Source: JAXMHB01 sp046346965 | GTDB lineage: Bacteria > Pseudomonadota > Gammaproteobacteria > Xanthomonadales > SZUA-5 | Length of the DNA: 64,000 nucleotides | Direction: 5' to 3' | Assembly (NCBI GenBank): GCA_046346965.1 | Contig: JAXMHB010000006.1 | Span: 209,907-273,906 of the forward strand | Shown: positions 1-7,052 of the stretch, in pieces | Layout: each line of letters opens with the position of its first letter | Numbering within the stretch: the stretch's first letter is position 1 | The notes under the pieces: model-generated | The model's input: the letters and a program-made list of their open reading frames with translations, nothing else | What the model was told of the DNA's origin: nothing | Databases searched by the model: none | Position numbers and translations under genes: made by a program

Positions 1-195
1 CGGCACGGCGTCCAACAGACCGGCAACGATGAACATCTTGGTCTGCAGCATCGGGGCCAGCTCCGGCTGGCGGCTGGCGCCTTCCAGGAACTTGCCACCC
101 AGCAGCGCAAAGCCGATGGCGGTGCCGAGTGCGCCGAAGCCGATCAGCAGGCTGGCGGCGATCAGCGTGTAGCTCATGACTGTTGCGATTTCCAT
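1..195 (-). CDS. atpE: F-type ATP synthase subunit c (partial, 3' end outside window)
   Basis: Proteolipid subunit of the membrane Fo rotor; protons passing a carboxylate on its second helix turn the c-ring. The first 65 residues are visible. A glycine-rich first helix (residues about 11-34) leads to the polar loop with R42-Q43-P44, then a second helix carries the proton-binding Asp62 in GLLDAVP. The frame is cut by the left window edge, so about 15-20 residues are missing. The ATG is preceded by a GGAG ribosome site about 7 nt away, which decides the start. It lies 52 nt downstream of atpB on the same strand, the usual operon order. Identification is certain from the motif set and the neighbours. 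Confidence 0.96.
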   Translation of the reverse strand, partial: MEIATVMSYTLIAASLLIGFGALGTAIGFALLGGKFLEGASRQPELAPMLQTKMFIVAGLLDAVP

Positions 196-247
196 GGTCA
201 ACTCCGTAATGACTGTTTTTGTTGAGGTGAAGGGTGCAGCTGTTGGA

Positions 248-1093
248 TCAGTGATGCTCGGCTGCCATGCTGAGATAGACGATCGTCAGCATCATGAAGA
301 TGAAGGCTTGCAGAGTGATCACCAGGACGTGGAACGCGGTCCAGATGAATCCGGCGATGAACTGCATCGGCGCCAGCGCGTAGAAGGACGTATCGCTCAA
401 GGTGGCACCGAGCGTCATCACGGCGATCAGGATGAAAATCAGTTCACCCGCGTACATATTGCCGAACAGTCGCAGCGACAGCGACACCGGGCGCACGGCT
501 TCCTCGATGAGGCGCAGCAGCAGGTTGGCCGGCGCGATCTTGGGGCCGAAAGGGGCGGTAAAGAACTCGCCGAAGAAGCCACCGACGCCCTTGTGCTTGA
601 TGCCCATGTACTGGATCAGCAGGAACACGGTAAGCGCCATGCCCAGCGTGGTGTTGAGATCCGCCGTGGGCACTACGCGCAGGTAGTTGATGCCCGATGC
701 GTGAGCTGCGGCCGGCAACGCGTCGACCGGCAGCATGTCCATGAAGTTCATCAGGAAGGTGAGCATGAAGATGGTGATCGCCAAGGGTGCGACCAGCTTG
801 CTCTTGCCGTGGAAGGTGTCCTTGACCAGACCATCCACCACTTCGACGACCATTTCGAAGAAGCACTGCAGCTTGCCCGGCACGCCCGACGTGGACTTGC
901 GAGCCACACGCAGGAACAGTCCCAGGAAGATCGCGATCATCAGGAACTTGAAGAAGACGCTGTCGACGTTCACGGTCCAGAACGCGCCCTCGCCGACCTT
1001 GACCTGCAGGTGGTGCAGGTGGTGGACGATGTACTCGGTCATGCCACCGGAGCCACCCTCACTTGCGACCACGTTATTCAAGAGCTCATCCAT
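248..1093 (-). CDS. atpB: F-type ATP synthase subunit a
   Basis: 281-residue integral membrane stator subunit that forms the two proton half-channels against the c-ring. The signature LSLRLFGNMYAGE is present, with the essential arginine at R208 (equivalent to Arg210 of E. coli) and a conserved glutamate at E217. Five or more hydrophobic helices are visible, for example residues 47-62, 103-122, 148-164 and the C-terminal pair. Length matches the family. The start codon overlaps the end of atpI by 8 nt (ATGGATGA), so translation is probably coupled; no strong Shine-Dalgarno is needed or seen. The next gene downstream is atpE. Confidence 0.97.
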   Translation of the reverse strand: MDELLNNVVASEGGSGGMTEYIVHHLHHLQVKVGEGAFWTVNVDSVFFKFLMIAIFLGLFLRVARKSTSGVPGKLQCFFEMVVEVVDGLVKDTFHGKSKLVAPLAITIFMLTFLMNFMDMLPVDALPAAAHASGINYLRVVPTADLNTTLGMALTVFLLIQYMGIKHKGVGGFFGEFFTAPFGPKIAPANLLLRLIEEAVRPVSLSLRLFGNMYAGELIFILIAVMTLGATLSDTSFYALAPMQFIAGFIWTAFHVLVITLQAFIFMMLTIVYLSMAAEHH

Positions 1094-1457
1094 AGCGTAG
1101 TAATGCCCAGGTCCCTGCCAGTTGTGCCGCGATCAGACCGGTCAGCAGGCCCCCGGCAGGCAGCCGCACGACGATCAATCCGAACGCAAACACCGCGAAC
1201 AACACCAACCACTTCAGCGCCGCCGCGCCGTAGAAGCGCCGCAGCAAAGTCTTCACCGCGGCCACGCCCTGCATCTGTCGCCAGGCGAACACCGCACTTC
1301 CGCACGCCACCGCGCATGCACCCCAGGCGACCGACAGCGCCAGCGAAACCGATTGCGACCAGAGCGCCGCAACCACCGCGCCGACCATGGCAGCCCACAG
1401 ATGCGCTATTGCCACGCGCTTCGCCAACTCTCTGCCACCCGCGTAAGGATCCCGCAT
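1086..1457 (-). CDS. atpI: ATP synthase protein I (AtpI), first gene of the atp operon
   Basis: A 123-residue membrane protein at the head of the ATP synthase operon. AtpI family proteins are thought to help c-ring assembly and ion supply and are dispensable in many bacteria. Four hydrophobic helices are visible (about residues 16-35, 37-58, 79-97, 102-119), the usual topology. The sequence itself is poorly conserved, so the call rests on length, helices and position directly before atpB, which it overlaps by 8 nt. A longer in-frame extension upstream reads through the probable promoter, so the start MRDPYAGG is preferred. Confidence 0.85.
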   Translation of the reverse strand: MRDPYAGGRELAKRVAIAHLWAAMVGAVVAALWSQSVSLALSVAWGACAVACGSAVFAWRQMQGVAAVKTLLRRFYGAAALKWLVLFAVFAFGLIVVRLPAGGLLTGLIAAQLAGTWALLRYG

Positions 1458-1518
1458 GTGTACCTCGGGTGGGCGGCGCGATGACTGCGCTGACGAGGTG
1501 GCCGGAAAAATCAGCGAA

Positions 1519-1548
1519 AGTATATCGGTCGCTTTCCAGGCATCGCAA
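1519..1548 (-). promoter_or_regulatory. Candidate sigma70 promoter of the atp operon
   Basis: Read on the minus strand: -35 TTGCGA (1548-1543), an 18 nt spacer, then -10 TATACT (1524-1519). The -10 matches five of six consensus bases. Transcription would begin near 1512, leaving a leader of about 55 nt before atpI. This is sequence matching only; no transcript data are available. Confidence 0.5.
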
Positions 1549-1759
1549 GTCAGATGACAGTGAAACATCCACATCACGAGGCCGAAGTCTGGAGTCCAAG
1601 CTCTAGCGGAGTCCTTCGCAGGCCGCTTGAGTCGCCCTATCTGCTCGATCCTGCGTCCGTCCCCTGCAACCTCGATCCTGCTGCACCGCAGCATGATGCT
1701 CGCGCGTCATCGCCCCTGTCGCCATTCGACTTTGGTGTCGGACCATGCAGGCGCGTCCC

Positions 1760-1789
1760 TTGCTGCTGGCTTCCAGCGCTCGGCATACT
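1760..1789 (+). promoter_or_regulatory. Weak promoter candidate for the cNMP-FHA gene
   Basis: TTGCTG and CATACT are separated by 18 nt, about 45 nt before the chosen start codon at 1835. The match is only partial. It fits the shorter start because the alternative ATG at 1745 would lie upstream of this promoter. Confidence 0.25.
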
Positions 1790-1834
1790 CGGGAATGCGC
1801 TGCAGCAACCTATCTCCAGCCGGCGAATGAACCC

Positions 1835-2671
1835 ATGAGCGAATCGAAACCCGTCTTTGTCGACGTCGCGGCCGGCAGCTTCGTGTTCCGCGAGGGTGAC
1901 GCTGGCAGCGATATGTACATCATCGAGTCGGGCACGGTCGAGGTGCTGCGCAGCGCGCGCGGCAGCGAGCCGCTGGCCACGCTGTCGGCGGGCGATTTTT
2001 TCGGCGAGATGGCGATCCTCGAAGATCAGCCGCGCTTCGCCAGCGTGCGCGCGACCACGGCCGCGCGCCTGCTGCGGGTGGACCGGGCCGCGTTTGCCGG
2101 CATGCTGCGCGACAATTTCGAGATCGCCGTGCGCATCATGCGCAAATTGGTGGCGCGGCTGCGGCGCACCGAGGAACAGCTGCAGGCGGTGCAGGAGCAG
2201 CTGAATGCCGCGCGCCGGCCCGACTCGGCCACGCCGGCCATGCCGATGAATCCCCTGCCGCGCGAGACCATGAAGGCCGACAGCCCGCGACCGGCGCCGA
2301 CGCCCAGCAAGCGGATCGCGCCTATCGATCCCGCCTCGCTGGGCAAGCCGATGAAGCTGGTGCATGCGGACAGCGGCAGCGAGTTCGCTCTGACCAGCAG
2401 CAAGCCGGAAATGCTGATCGGCCGGCCGGATCCGGTGACCGGTCTGTTGCCCGAGATCAACCTGGGGCCGCTCGATACCCACCGCAGCCTGTCCAGGCGC
2501 CATGCCAAGGTCATCAATGAGGGCGGCATCCTGTTCCTGCGCGAGGAAGTCGGCACCACCAATGGCACCTTCATCGACGGCGAACGCGTCCCTACCGGGC
2601 AAGCGCGTCCGTTGAAGGCCGGTAGCGTGCTGCGCTTTGGCTCGGTGGAACTGAAGGTCGAGCTGCTGTAG
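1835..2671 (+). CDS. Cyclic nucleotide-binding domain plus FHA domain signalling protein
   Basis: 278-residue cytoplasmic signalling adaptor. Residues about 5-125 form a cNMP-binding fold: GDFFGEMAILEDQPRFASV (54-71) is the phosphate-binding cassette with E58 and R67, the residues that contact the ribose and cyclic phosphate in this family. A Pro-rich linker (130-170) leads to a C-terminal FHA domain (about 172-278) with all core phosphothreonine-binding marks: GR at 196-197, SLSRRH at 218-223 and TTNGTF at 241-246. There is no DNA-binding or catalytic domain, so the protein probably links a cyclic nucleotide signal to a phosphothreonine partner. It is followed by a second FHA-type protein and a STAS protein in the same direction. 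The ligand (cAMP, cGMP or none) cannot be told from sequence. Confidence 0.85.
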   Translation: MSESKPVFVDVAAGSFVFREGDAGSDMYIIESGTVEVLRSARGSEPLATLSAGDFFGEMAILEDQPRFASVRATTAARLLRVDRAAFAGMLRDNFEIAVRIMRKLVARLRRTEEQLQAVQEQLNAARRPDSATPAMPMNPLPRETMKADSPRPAPTPSKRIAPIDPASLGKPMKLVHADSGSEFALTSSKPEMLIGRPDPVTGLLPEINLGPLDTHRSLSRRHAKVINEGGILFLREEVGTTNGTFIDGERVPTGQARPLKAGSVLRFGSVELKVELL

Positions 2672-2736
2672 TCGTCGAGGATCGGCAACACCGCCGCTGG
2701 CGGCCCCAGAAGCGTCAGATCTGCCCGGGAGGCGTG

Positions 2737-3735
2737 ATGACCATCGATTTGAGCAAGCTGGAACTCACCGCTGTCGATGCGCTGGCGAGCCTGAAGAAGG
2801 AGCGTGATCAGCTCAGCGAACGCCTGACCGCAATGAGTGCGCGCCGCGAGCAGGTATCGGCGGAGGTCTACCAGCGCGTGCATGACGACTATCGGCGGCG
2901 TCTGGACGAGCTTGCGAGTCAGGCCGCGCCGCTAAAGCAGAAGGCCGGCGAGGTCTATCGCGCGCTGCGCGCCGAGCTCGCCCGGCTGGACCAGGAGTTC
3001 GCCCTCGCCCGGCTCGACCGCGAGGAAATCGAGTTTCGCCATTCGCTGGGCGAGTTCGGCAGCGAGGAATTGAAGCAAAAGTTGCAGACGGTGGACGCGC
3101 GCATCGAGGCACATGGCCAGGCGCGCCAAGCCGCCGGCGAGATGAAGGCGCGTTTCCTGGCGGTGGTCGAGTCGGAAACCGAACTCGATGGCAGCGACGA
3201 GGACACCGCGCGGATGAGCGCGATTACCCCGCCGATGGTAGCCGCCGCGCTGTCGGAACCCACGCCGACGGTGGTCGCCGGACCGATCAAGCCGCCGCCA
3301 GCGCCGGAAAATGCGGCGACCGTCGTCGCTGCGCCGGTACCGCCACCGCCCGCCGCCGCCGCAGCGCCCATCGCGCCGTTGGCCGCACCCACCAAAGGCG
3401 CGGTCAGCCGTTCCTCGCGCAATCCGGATGCCACCGTCGTGTTTCGTCAGGGGCGCTTGGAGCCGCGCAACCACGAGGCCGGTTCGGTGGTGCAGACGCT
3501 GGGACTGCGGCCGATTAGCATAGGCGCCGATCCCGGCTGCGATCTGCAGCTGTCGGCCCCCGGCGTGGCCAAGCGCCACGTCGAGATCACCATGACCCGC
3601 GCCGGTTTCAGCGTGCGCGACGTGGCTGCGTCGAACACCGTCAAGGTCAATGGCGACGCCGTGCAGGAGCGTGTGCTCGCCGAGGGTGATACGCTGTCGG
3701 TGGGCCCGGCCCTGTTCCACTTCCGTTTGCTCTGA
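2737..3735 (+). CDS. Coiled-coil protein with a degenerate C-terminal FHA domain
   Basis: 332 residues in three parts: a charged helical coiled-coil region (about 1-150), a Pro/Ala-rich flexible linker (about 165-225), and an FHA-like fold (about 232-332). In the FHA part the usual binding residues are changed: the expected GR is G263-A264, and the expected SRRH is A278-K279-R280-H281, while the beta-strand pattern and VNG (304-306) remain. It therefore looks like a structural FHA fold that may not bind phosphothreonine in the standard way. GGGAGG lies 4 nt before the ATG; a GTG one codon upstream is too close to it. The gene sits between the cNMP-FHA and STAS genes, with the STAS ribosome site overlapping its stop codon, so the last two are probably cotranscribed. 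Confidence 0.8.
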   Translation: MTIDLSKLELTAVDALASLKKERDQLSERLTAMSARREQVSAEVYQRVHDDYRRRLDELASQAAPLKQKAGEVYRALRAELARLDQEFALARLDREEIEFRHSLGEFGSEELKQKLQTVDARIEAHGQARQAAGEMKARFLAVVESETELDGSDEDTARMSAITPPMVAAALSEPTPTVVAGPIKPPPAPENAATVVAAPVPPPPAAAAAPIAPLAAPTKGAVSRSSRNPDATVVFRQGRLEPRNHEAGSVVQTLGLRPISIGADPGCDLQLSAPGVAKRHVEITMTRAGFSVRDVAASNTVKVNGDAVQERVLAEGDTLSVGPALFHFRLL

Positions 3736-3742
3736 GGATTGC

Positions 3743-4267
3743 ATGGCGCTTGAGATAGGCAGTGAAACCCACGGCGATTTCCGCGTGCTGCGCCTCAACG
3801 GGCGTCTGGATACGGAAACCTCCGCCGACTTCGAATTGGCTGCCCACGACCTGACCCAGGCGGGCGAGCGGCGCTTCGTCGTCGACCTCGGTGGCATCAG
3901 CTACGTCAGCAGCGCCGGATTGCGCGTACTGCTCGCATTGGCCAAGCAGGTTGAAGGCAGCGGCGTGGTGCGCTTGTGCAGTCTGGCGCCCAGCGTGCGT
4001 CAGGTGTTCGATCTGTCGGGCTTCAGCAAACTGTTCGTGATTGCGCCCGATCTGCAGGCCGCTTTGCGCGGCGATACGGTCGCTACCGCAGCCGCGACCC
4101 CGAATGTCGCCCGCACCGCCGCCGATCTGCTCGGCGCCGGCAGCAGCGCTCCCGCGGCGCGCAGCAGTTCCAGTGTCGGGCGTCAGGCTGCCGATCTGCT
4201 CGGTGCCAAGCCGGTCGCCAAACCCGGCTTCTGGGCGCGCTTGCTGGCCTGGTTCAAGGGCCAGTAG
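3743..4267 (+). CDS. STAS-domain anti-sigma factor antagonist-like protein
   Basis: 174 residues. Residues 1-110 are a STAS domain with the pattern RLDTETSADF, FVVDLGGISYVSSAGLRVLL and VFDLSGFSKLF. STAS proteins are the switch element of partner-switching pathways, where a serine is phosphorylated by a kinase and dephosphorylated by a PP2C phosphatase. At the switch loop the sequence is S56-S57-A58-G59; aligned with SpoIIAA (D-S-S-G) the phosphorylated serine falls on Ala58, leaving S56/S57 as alternatives. The C-terminal 65 residues are unusual: two copies of an AADLLGA motif (127-132 and 149-154) separated by Ser/Ala-rich sequence, ending in an amphipathic WARLLAWFKGQ that may touch the membrane or a partner. 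No kinase or sigma factor is adjacent. Confidence 0.83.
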   Translation: MALEIGSETHGDFRVLRLNGRLDTETSADFELAAHDLTQAGERRFVVDLGGISYVSSAGLRVLLALAKQVEGSGVVRLCSLAPSVRQVFDLSGFSKLFVIAPDLQAALRGDTVATAAATPNVARTAADLLGAGSSAPAARSSSSVGRQAADLLGAKPVAKPGFWARLLAWFKGQ

Positions 4268-4300
4268 CGGGACTCCGCGGCGGCGCCTGCCAGCGCTGGC

Positions 4301-5914
4301 TTACACCGGCGGGCTGCAACGTCCGCCAACCGGGGCGGCGGCGCCGTCTTCCAGGCCATCGGCGTACAGCGCATCGCCCGCCACCGCACTGAACTCGCTG
4401 CTGTTGCCGTTGGCGTCGGTGACCTGCAACACCAGCGGCAGCAGATTGTTGCCATCCACGCGGCTTAGCGTGAAAGACTGTGGCAACTGCGCATTGACGG
4501 CTGCGATGCTCGTGCTGCCCTGCCACTCGGCGCCCCCACCGCCGCAACCGGCGCGGTAGACATCCACCGTCAGCGGATAGGCCGCATTGCTGCTGGCGCT
4601 GTCCACCGTCAGCGTCAACTCGACGCTGGCGCCGCCCGCAGGCAAGAAACCGGACGGCAGGCTGAAGCTCGGATAATTCTGCAGGCGATTGCCGCCGCTG
4701 TCGGGGTCGCCGGCGTCGTTCGGCGTGCTGCCATCGGCCACGCTGCCGGCACCGAGATCCACCGCGATTCCGCGGTTGGCGCGATAGACGTTGCCGCGCA
4801 GCCGTGCCCGCTCGCAGCCGCCGATCTGGATCCCGGCGGCGCCGCCATAGGCGATCAGATTGGCCTCACCAGGTGCCAGTCCGCCGATGTCGATGGCGCA
4901 TTCGCCACCGAGGAACATCTGAATCGTCGCCTGCGGCTGCGAGGGGCTCTGCGGATTGAGACCATTCCCCAGCGCCAGGCGCCCGCTGACGTCGGTGCCG
5001 AAGTAGTTGCCGATGACGCGCGTGCCGCTGTACACGCCGGCGCCGCTGCTGGTCGACAGATACAGGCCGACGAAGCGTGCGGCCGCGATCACGTTGCGCG
5101 CCGCCACGGTGTCGCCGCCGATCAGCGTGTTGCGCACCGGGCCGGTGAACTCGAGCGCATTGCTCTGATTGGCGATGGCGGCGGTGCCGGCGGCGTTGGT
5201 GCCGATCAGATTGCCCTGGATGCGCACGCCTTCCACGCTGCTGAAGGAGCCGATCGCCGCGGACAGGCCACTGATCAGATTGCGCGCGGCGGGCGTGGTG
5301 CCACCGATCACATACGGCCCCGGACCGAACACCCGCACGCCATTGCCGAGGCCGCTGTTGCCGGTGACCGCCGCCGCGCTGCCGTCGATGGTGGTGCCGA
5401 GGAAGCAGCCTTCGACCCGGTGGGCCGACGACCCCGCGAGAAACACCTGATTGGCGAAGCGGTTGATCGCCAGTCCGCGCACCAGCACCGGCGGCTGATT
5501 GAAGACGTTGCCGATCTCGAAGCCGTTCTGCTGCGTCTGCGTGCCGCGGACTTCGATCTTCAGCAGTGCGTTGCTGCCACCCTGATCCGGGCTCAGCGTA
5601 TTGGCGCTGGCGCCCGGCTGGCTGTAACCATCGATGCTCAGGCCGTCGGTGATCGGCGGCAGCGCGCTGGCGCCGATCTGGATCAGCCAGTGCTGGCTCG
5701 CCGGCTGGTAACTGGGGTCGCTGAGGGGGATGTCGAAGGCGATGCTGTCACTGCCGGCCAGCGCATTGCTGGCCTCGATGGCACCGCGCAGGCTGCAGTC
5801 GCCGGGCGCTGCGGTGCAGGCACTGAGCGCGGCATCGGAGCCGGTATCGACGGTGTAAGTGGCCGCGACGGCGATCGACGGCCCCAGGGCCAACGCCATC
5901 CAGAATGCACGCAT
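4301..5914 (-). CDS. Secreted right-handed beta-helix protein with CSLREA-like N-terminus
   Basis: 537 residues with a signal peptide ending near AVAA (residue 18). Just after it, C40-SLRGAIEASNA matches the CSLREA-type leader found at the start of many large secreted beta-helix proteins. The body is made of repeats rich in G, N, I and V (phrases like NVIAARFVG and GNLIGTNAAGTAAIANQSNALEF), typical of a parallel beta-helix surface or secreted protein. The C-terminus contains YADGLEDG, resembling short DGFE-type tails of secreted proteins in this bacterial group. No catalytic residues can be assigned, so adhesion or carbohydrate binding are guesses. Its 3' end faces the STAS gene with a 33 nt gap. 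The start is chosen at the methionine that opens the signal peptide, not at upstream in-frame codons. Confidence 0.8.
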   Translation of the reverse strand: MRAFWMALALGPSIAVAATYTVDTGSDAALSACTAAPGDCSLRGAIEASNALAGSDSIAFDIPLSDPSYQPASQHWLIQIGASALPPITDGLSIDGYSQPGASANTLSPDQGGSNALLKIEVRGTQTQQNGFEIGNVFNQPPVLVRGLAINRFANQVFLAGSSAHRVEGCFLGTTIDGSAAAVTGNSGLGNGVRVFGPGPYVIGGTTPAARNLISGLSAAIGSFSSVEGVRIQGNLIGTNAAGTAAIANQSNALEFTGPVRNTLIGGDTVAARNVIAAARFVGLYLSTSSGAGVYSGTRVIGNYFGTDVSGRLALGNGLNPQSPSQPQATIQMFLGGECAIDIGGLAPGEANLIAYGGAAGIQIGGCERARLRGNVYRANRGIAVDLGAGSVADGSTPNDAGDPDSGGNRLQNYPSFSLPSGFLPAGGASVELTLTVDSASSNAAYPLTVDVYRAGCGGGGAEWQGSTSIAAVNAQLPQSFTLSRVDGNNLLPLVLQVTDANGNSSEFSAVAGDALYADGLEDGAAAPVGGRCSPPV

Positions 5915-5972
5915 GAGGCTCGCTCCAAAGGGATACGAGCGCGCATACGCCCATTCCGGGCGCGGGCTGACA

Positions 5973-6422
5973 TCAGCCGCCGACGCTGACGCGCAGGCGC
6001 AAGAACAGGGCCACACCCAGACCCCAGGCACCATTCAAGATCAGCGCAGCCATCCAGATCTTCAGGTCGCCGCCTGCCGCGAAGGGCAGGCCCTTGAGCG
6101 GGAACACGATCAGCAGGGCAACCAGACTCGGCAGGATGGCACCGAGCACGACCGCGAGCAGCCAGTAACCGAGGCCGCGCTGGCTGCGCAGCAGATAGGC
6201 CAGCAGCACGCCCCAGAGTCCGCCCCAGAAGGCCAGCGAGATCACCGCCGGCACGCCAAACGGCGGCACCGGCGCCATCGACCACACCGCGCGTCCGGCG
6301 CCAGTGAGCAGGTTGAGCAGATACAGCGCGCCCTGGTGGAACAGCAGCGTGGCGGCGAAACCGGCGAGGAATCCGCGGACGATAGGCATGGCCAGAACCA
6401 GCAGTCGGGGGAGTCGCAGCAT
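5973..6422 (-). CDS. Small integral membrane protein, unknown function
   Basis: About 149 residues and strongly hydrophobic, with four likely transmembrane helices (about residues 9-32, 48-75, 80-103 and 122-142). I do not recognise catalytic motifs. It is divergent from the deoxyinosine glycosylase gene, with 39 nt between the starts, and reads toward the beta-helix gene. The start is uncertain: ATG (used here) or a GTG four codons upstream at 6434; an internal ATG at 6389 would cut into helix 1. Confidence 0.65.
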   Translation of the reverse strand: MLRLPRLLVLAMPIVRGFLAGFAATLLFHQGALYLLNLLTGAGRAVWSMAPVPPFGVPAVISLAFWGGLWGVLLAYLLRSQRGLGYWLLAVVLGAILPSLVALLIVFPLKGLPFAAGGDLKIWMAALILNGAWGLGVALFLRLRVSVGG

Positions 6423-6461
6423 AGCGACGCCCACGACAGTGCGCGGCTATCGTCCAGCGCC

Positions 6462-6965
6462 ATGAATGCCGAGTTCATCAGCAGCTTTGCCCCGCTGGCG
6501 CGCGCCGACGCCCGCGTGCTGGTGCTCGGCAGCATGCCGGGCATCGCCTCGCTGACGGCCGCTCACTACTACGCCCATCCGCGCAACAGCTTCTGGCCGA
6601 TCGTGGCCGGCCTCAGCGGCTGTGCGCCGGAGGCACCCTATGCCGCGCGTGTCGAAGCCCTGCTGGCTGCCGGCATCGCGCTGTGGGATGTGCTGGCGCG
6701 CTGTCGCCGGGCCGGCAGTCTAGACAGCGAGATCGCGCCCGACAGCGTGCGCGCCAACGATCTGACGTCGCTGTATGCGCACTGCCCGCGCATCGCGCGC
6801 GTTTGCTTCAACGGCGCCGCCGCCGCGCGGTGGTACCGGCGGCTGCAACTGCCGCGCCCGCCCGGCATCGATTTCGTCGCCTTGCCCTCGACCAGTCCGG
6901 CCCACGCCGGCATGTCTTACGCGCGCAAACAGGCGCTCTGGCACCAGGCCCTGCGCCTCACTTGA
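6462..6965 (+). CDS. DNA-deoxyinosine glycosylase (hypoxanthine-DNA glycosylase, UDG superfamily family 6)
   Basis: 167-residue base-excision repair enzyme expected to remove hypoxanthine formed by adenine deamination. The UDG-fold motifs are visible: GSMPGIAS (23-30) as the water-activating/phosphate loop, NSFWPI (42-47) as the pocket segment typical of this family, CFNG (115-118), and LPSTSPAHAGMS (141-152) as the DNA-intercalating motif. The length equals the family norm. The final codons overlap a candidate FNR-type site belonging to the next gene, nirS. Distinction from the G:T/U mismatch glycosylase (Mug) rests on the NSFW and PSTSPA motifs. Confidence 0.88.
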   Translation: MNAEFISSFAPLARADARVLVLGSMPGIASLTAAHYYAHPRNSFWPIVAGLSGCAPEAPYAARVEALLAAGIALWDVLARCRRAGSLDSEIAPDSVRANDLTSLYAHCPRIARVCFNGAAAARWYRRLQLPRPPGIDFVALPSTSPAHAGMSYARKQALWHQALRLT

Positions 6966-6975
6966 CTTGCGTCAT
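6962..6975 (+). promoter_or_regulatory. Candidate FNR/DNR-type box upstream of nirS
   Basis: TTGAC-TTGC-GTCAT has the spacing of the Crp/FNR-superfamily box (TTGAT-N4-ATCAA; DNR-type variants use GTCAA). Nine of ten half-site positions keep dyad symmetry. It lies 78 nt before the nirS start and overlaps the stop codon of the preceding gene. Anaerobic or NO-responsive control of nirS by such a box is well established in pseudomonads; here it is a sequence match only. Confidence 0.45.
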
Positions 6976-7052
6976 TGAGCCCGCGGGGGCGCAACGCCGA
7001 GTGTGTCAGCAAGCCCGCAGCCTCTGCCGGGCGATCGCTCGGAGTCGCAATC

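Larger units (their letters stand above)
1458..1834. other. Divergent intergenic region between atpI and the cNMP-FHA gene
   Basis: A 377 bp gap with no convincing gene. It holds the probable atp operon promoter on the minus strand and a weaker promoter candidate for the plus-strand gene. A plus-strand ATG at 1745 is in frame with the cNMP-FHA protein but would add 30 residues of unconserved sequence in front of the domain and has no ribosome site, so it is treated as leader. Confidence 0.6.

Noticed and set aside
176..1606. Long plus-strand frame opposite atpB and atpI
   Set aside because: Antisense to clearly conserved ATP synthase genes; its sequence is His/Gln/Arg/Asp-rich, as expected from the reverse frame of a G+C-rich gene.
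1745..1834. Upstream ATG start for the cNMP-FHA protein
   Set aside because: No ribosome site, adds unconserved residues, and would lie upstream of the promoter candidate.
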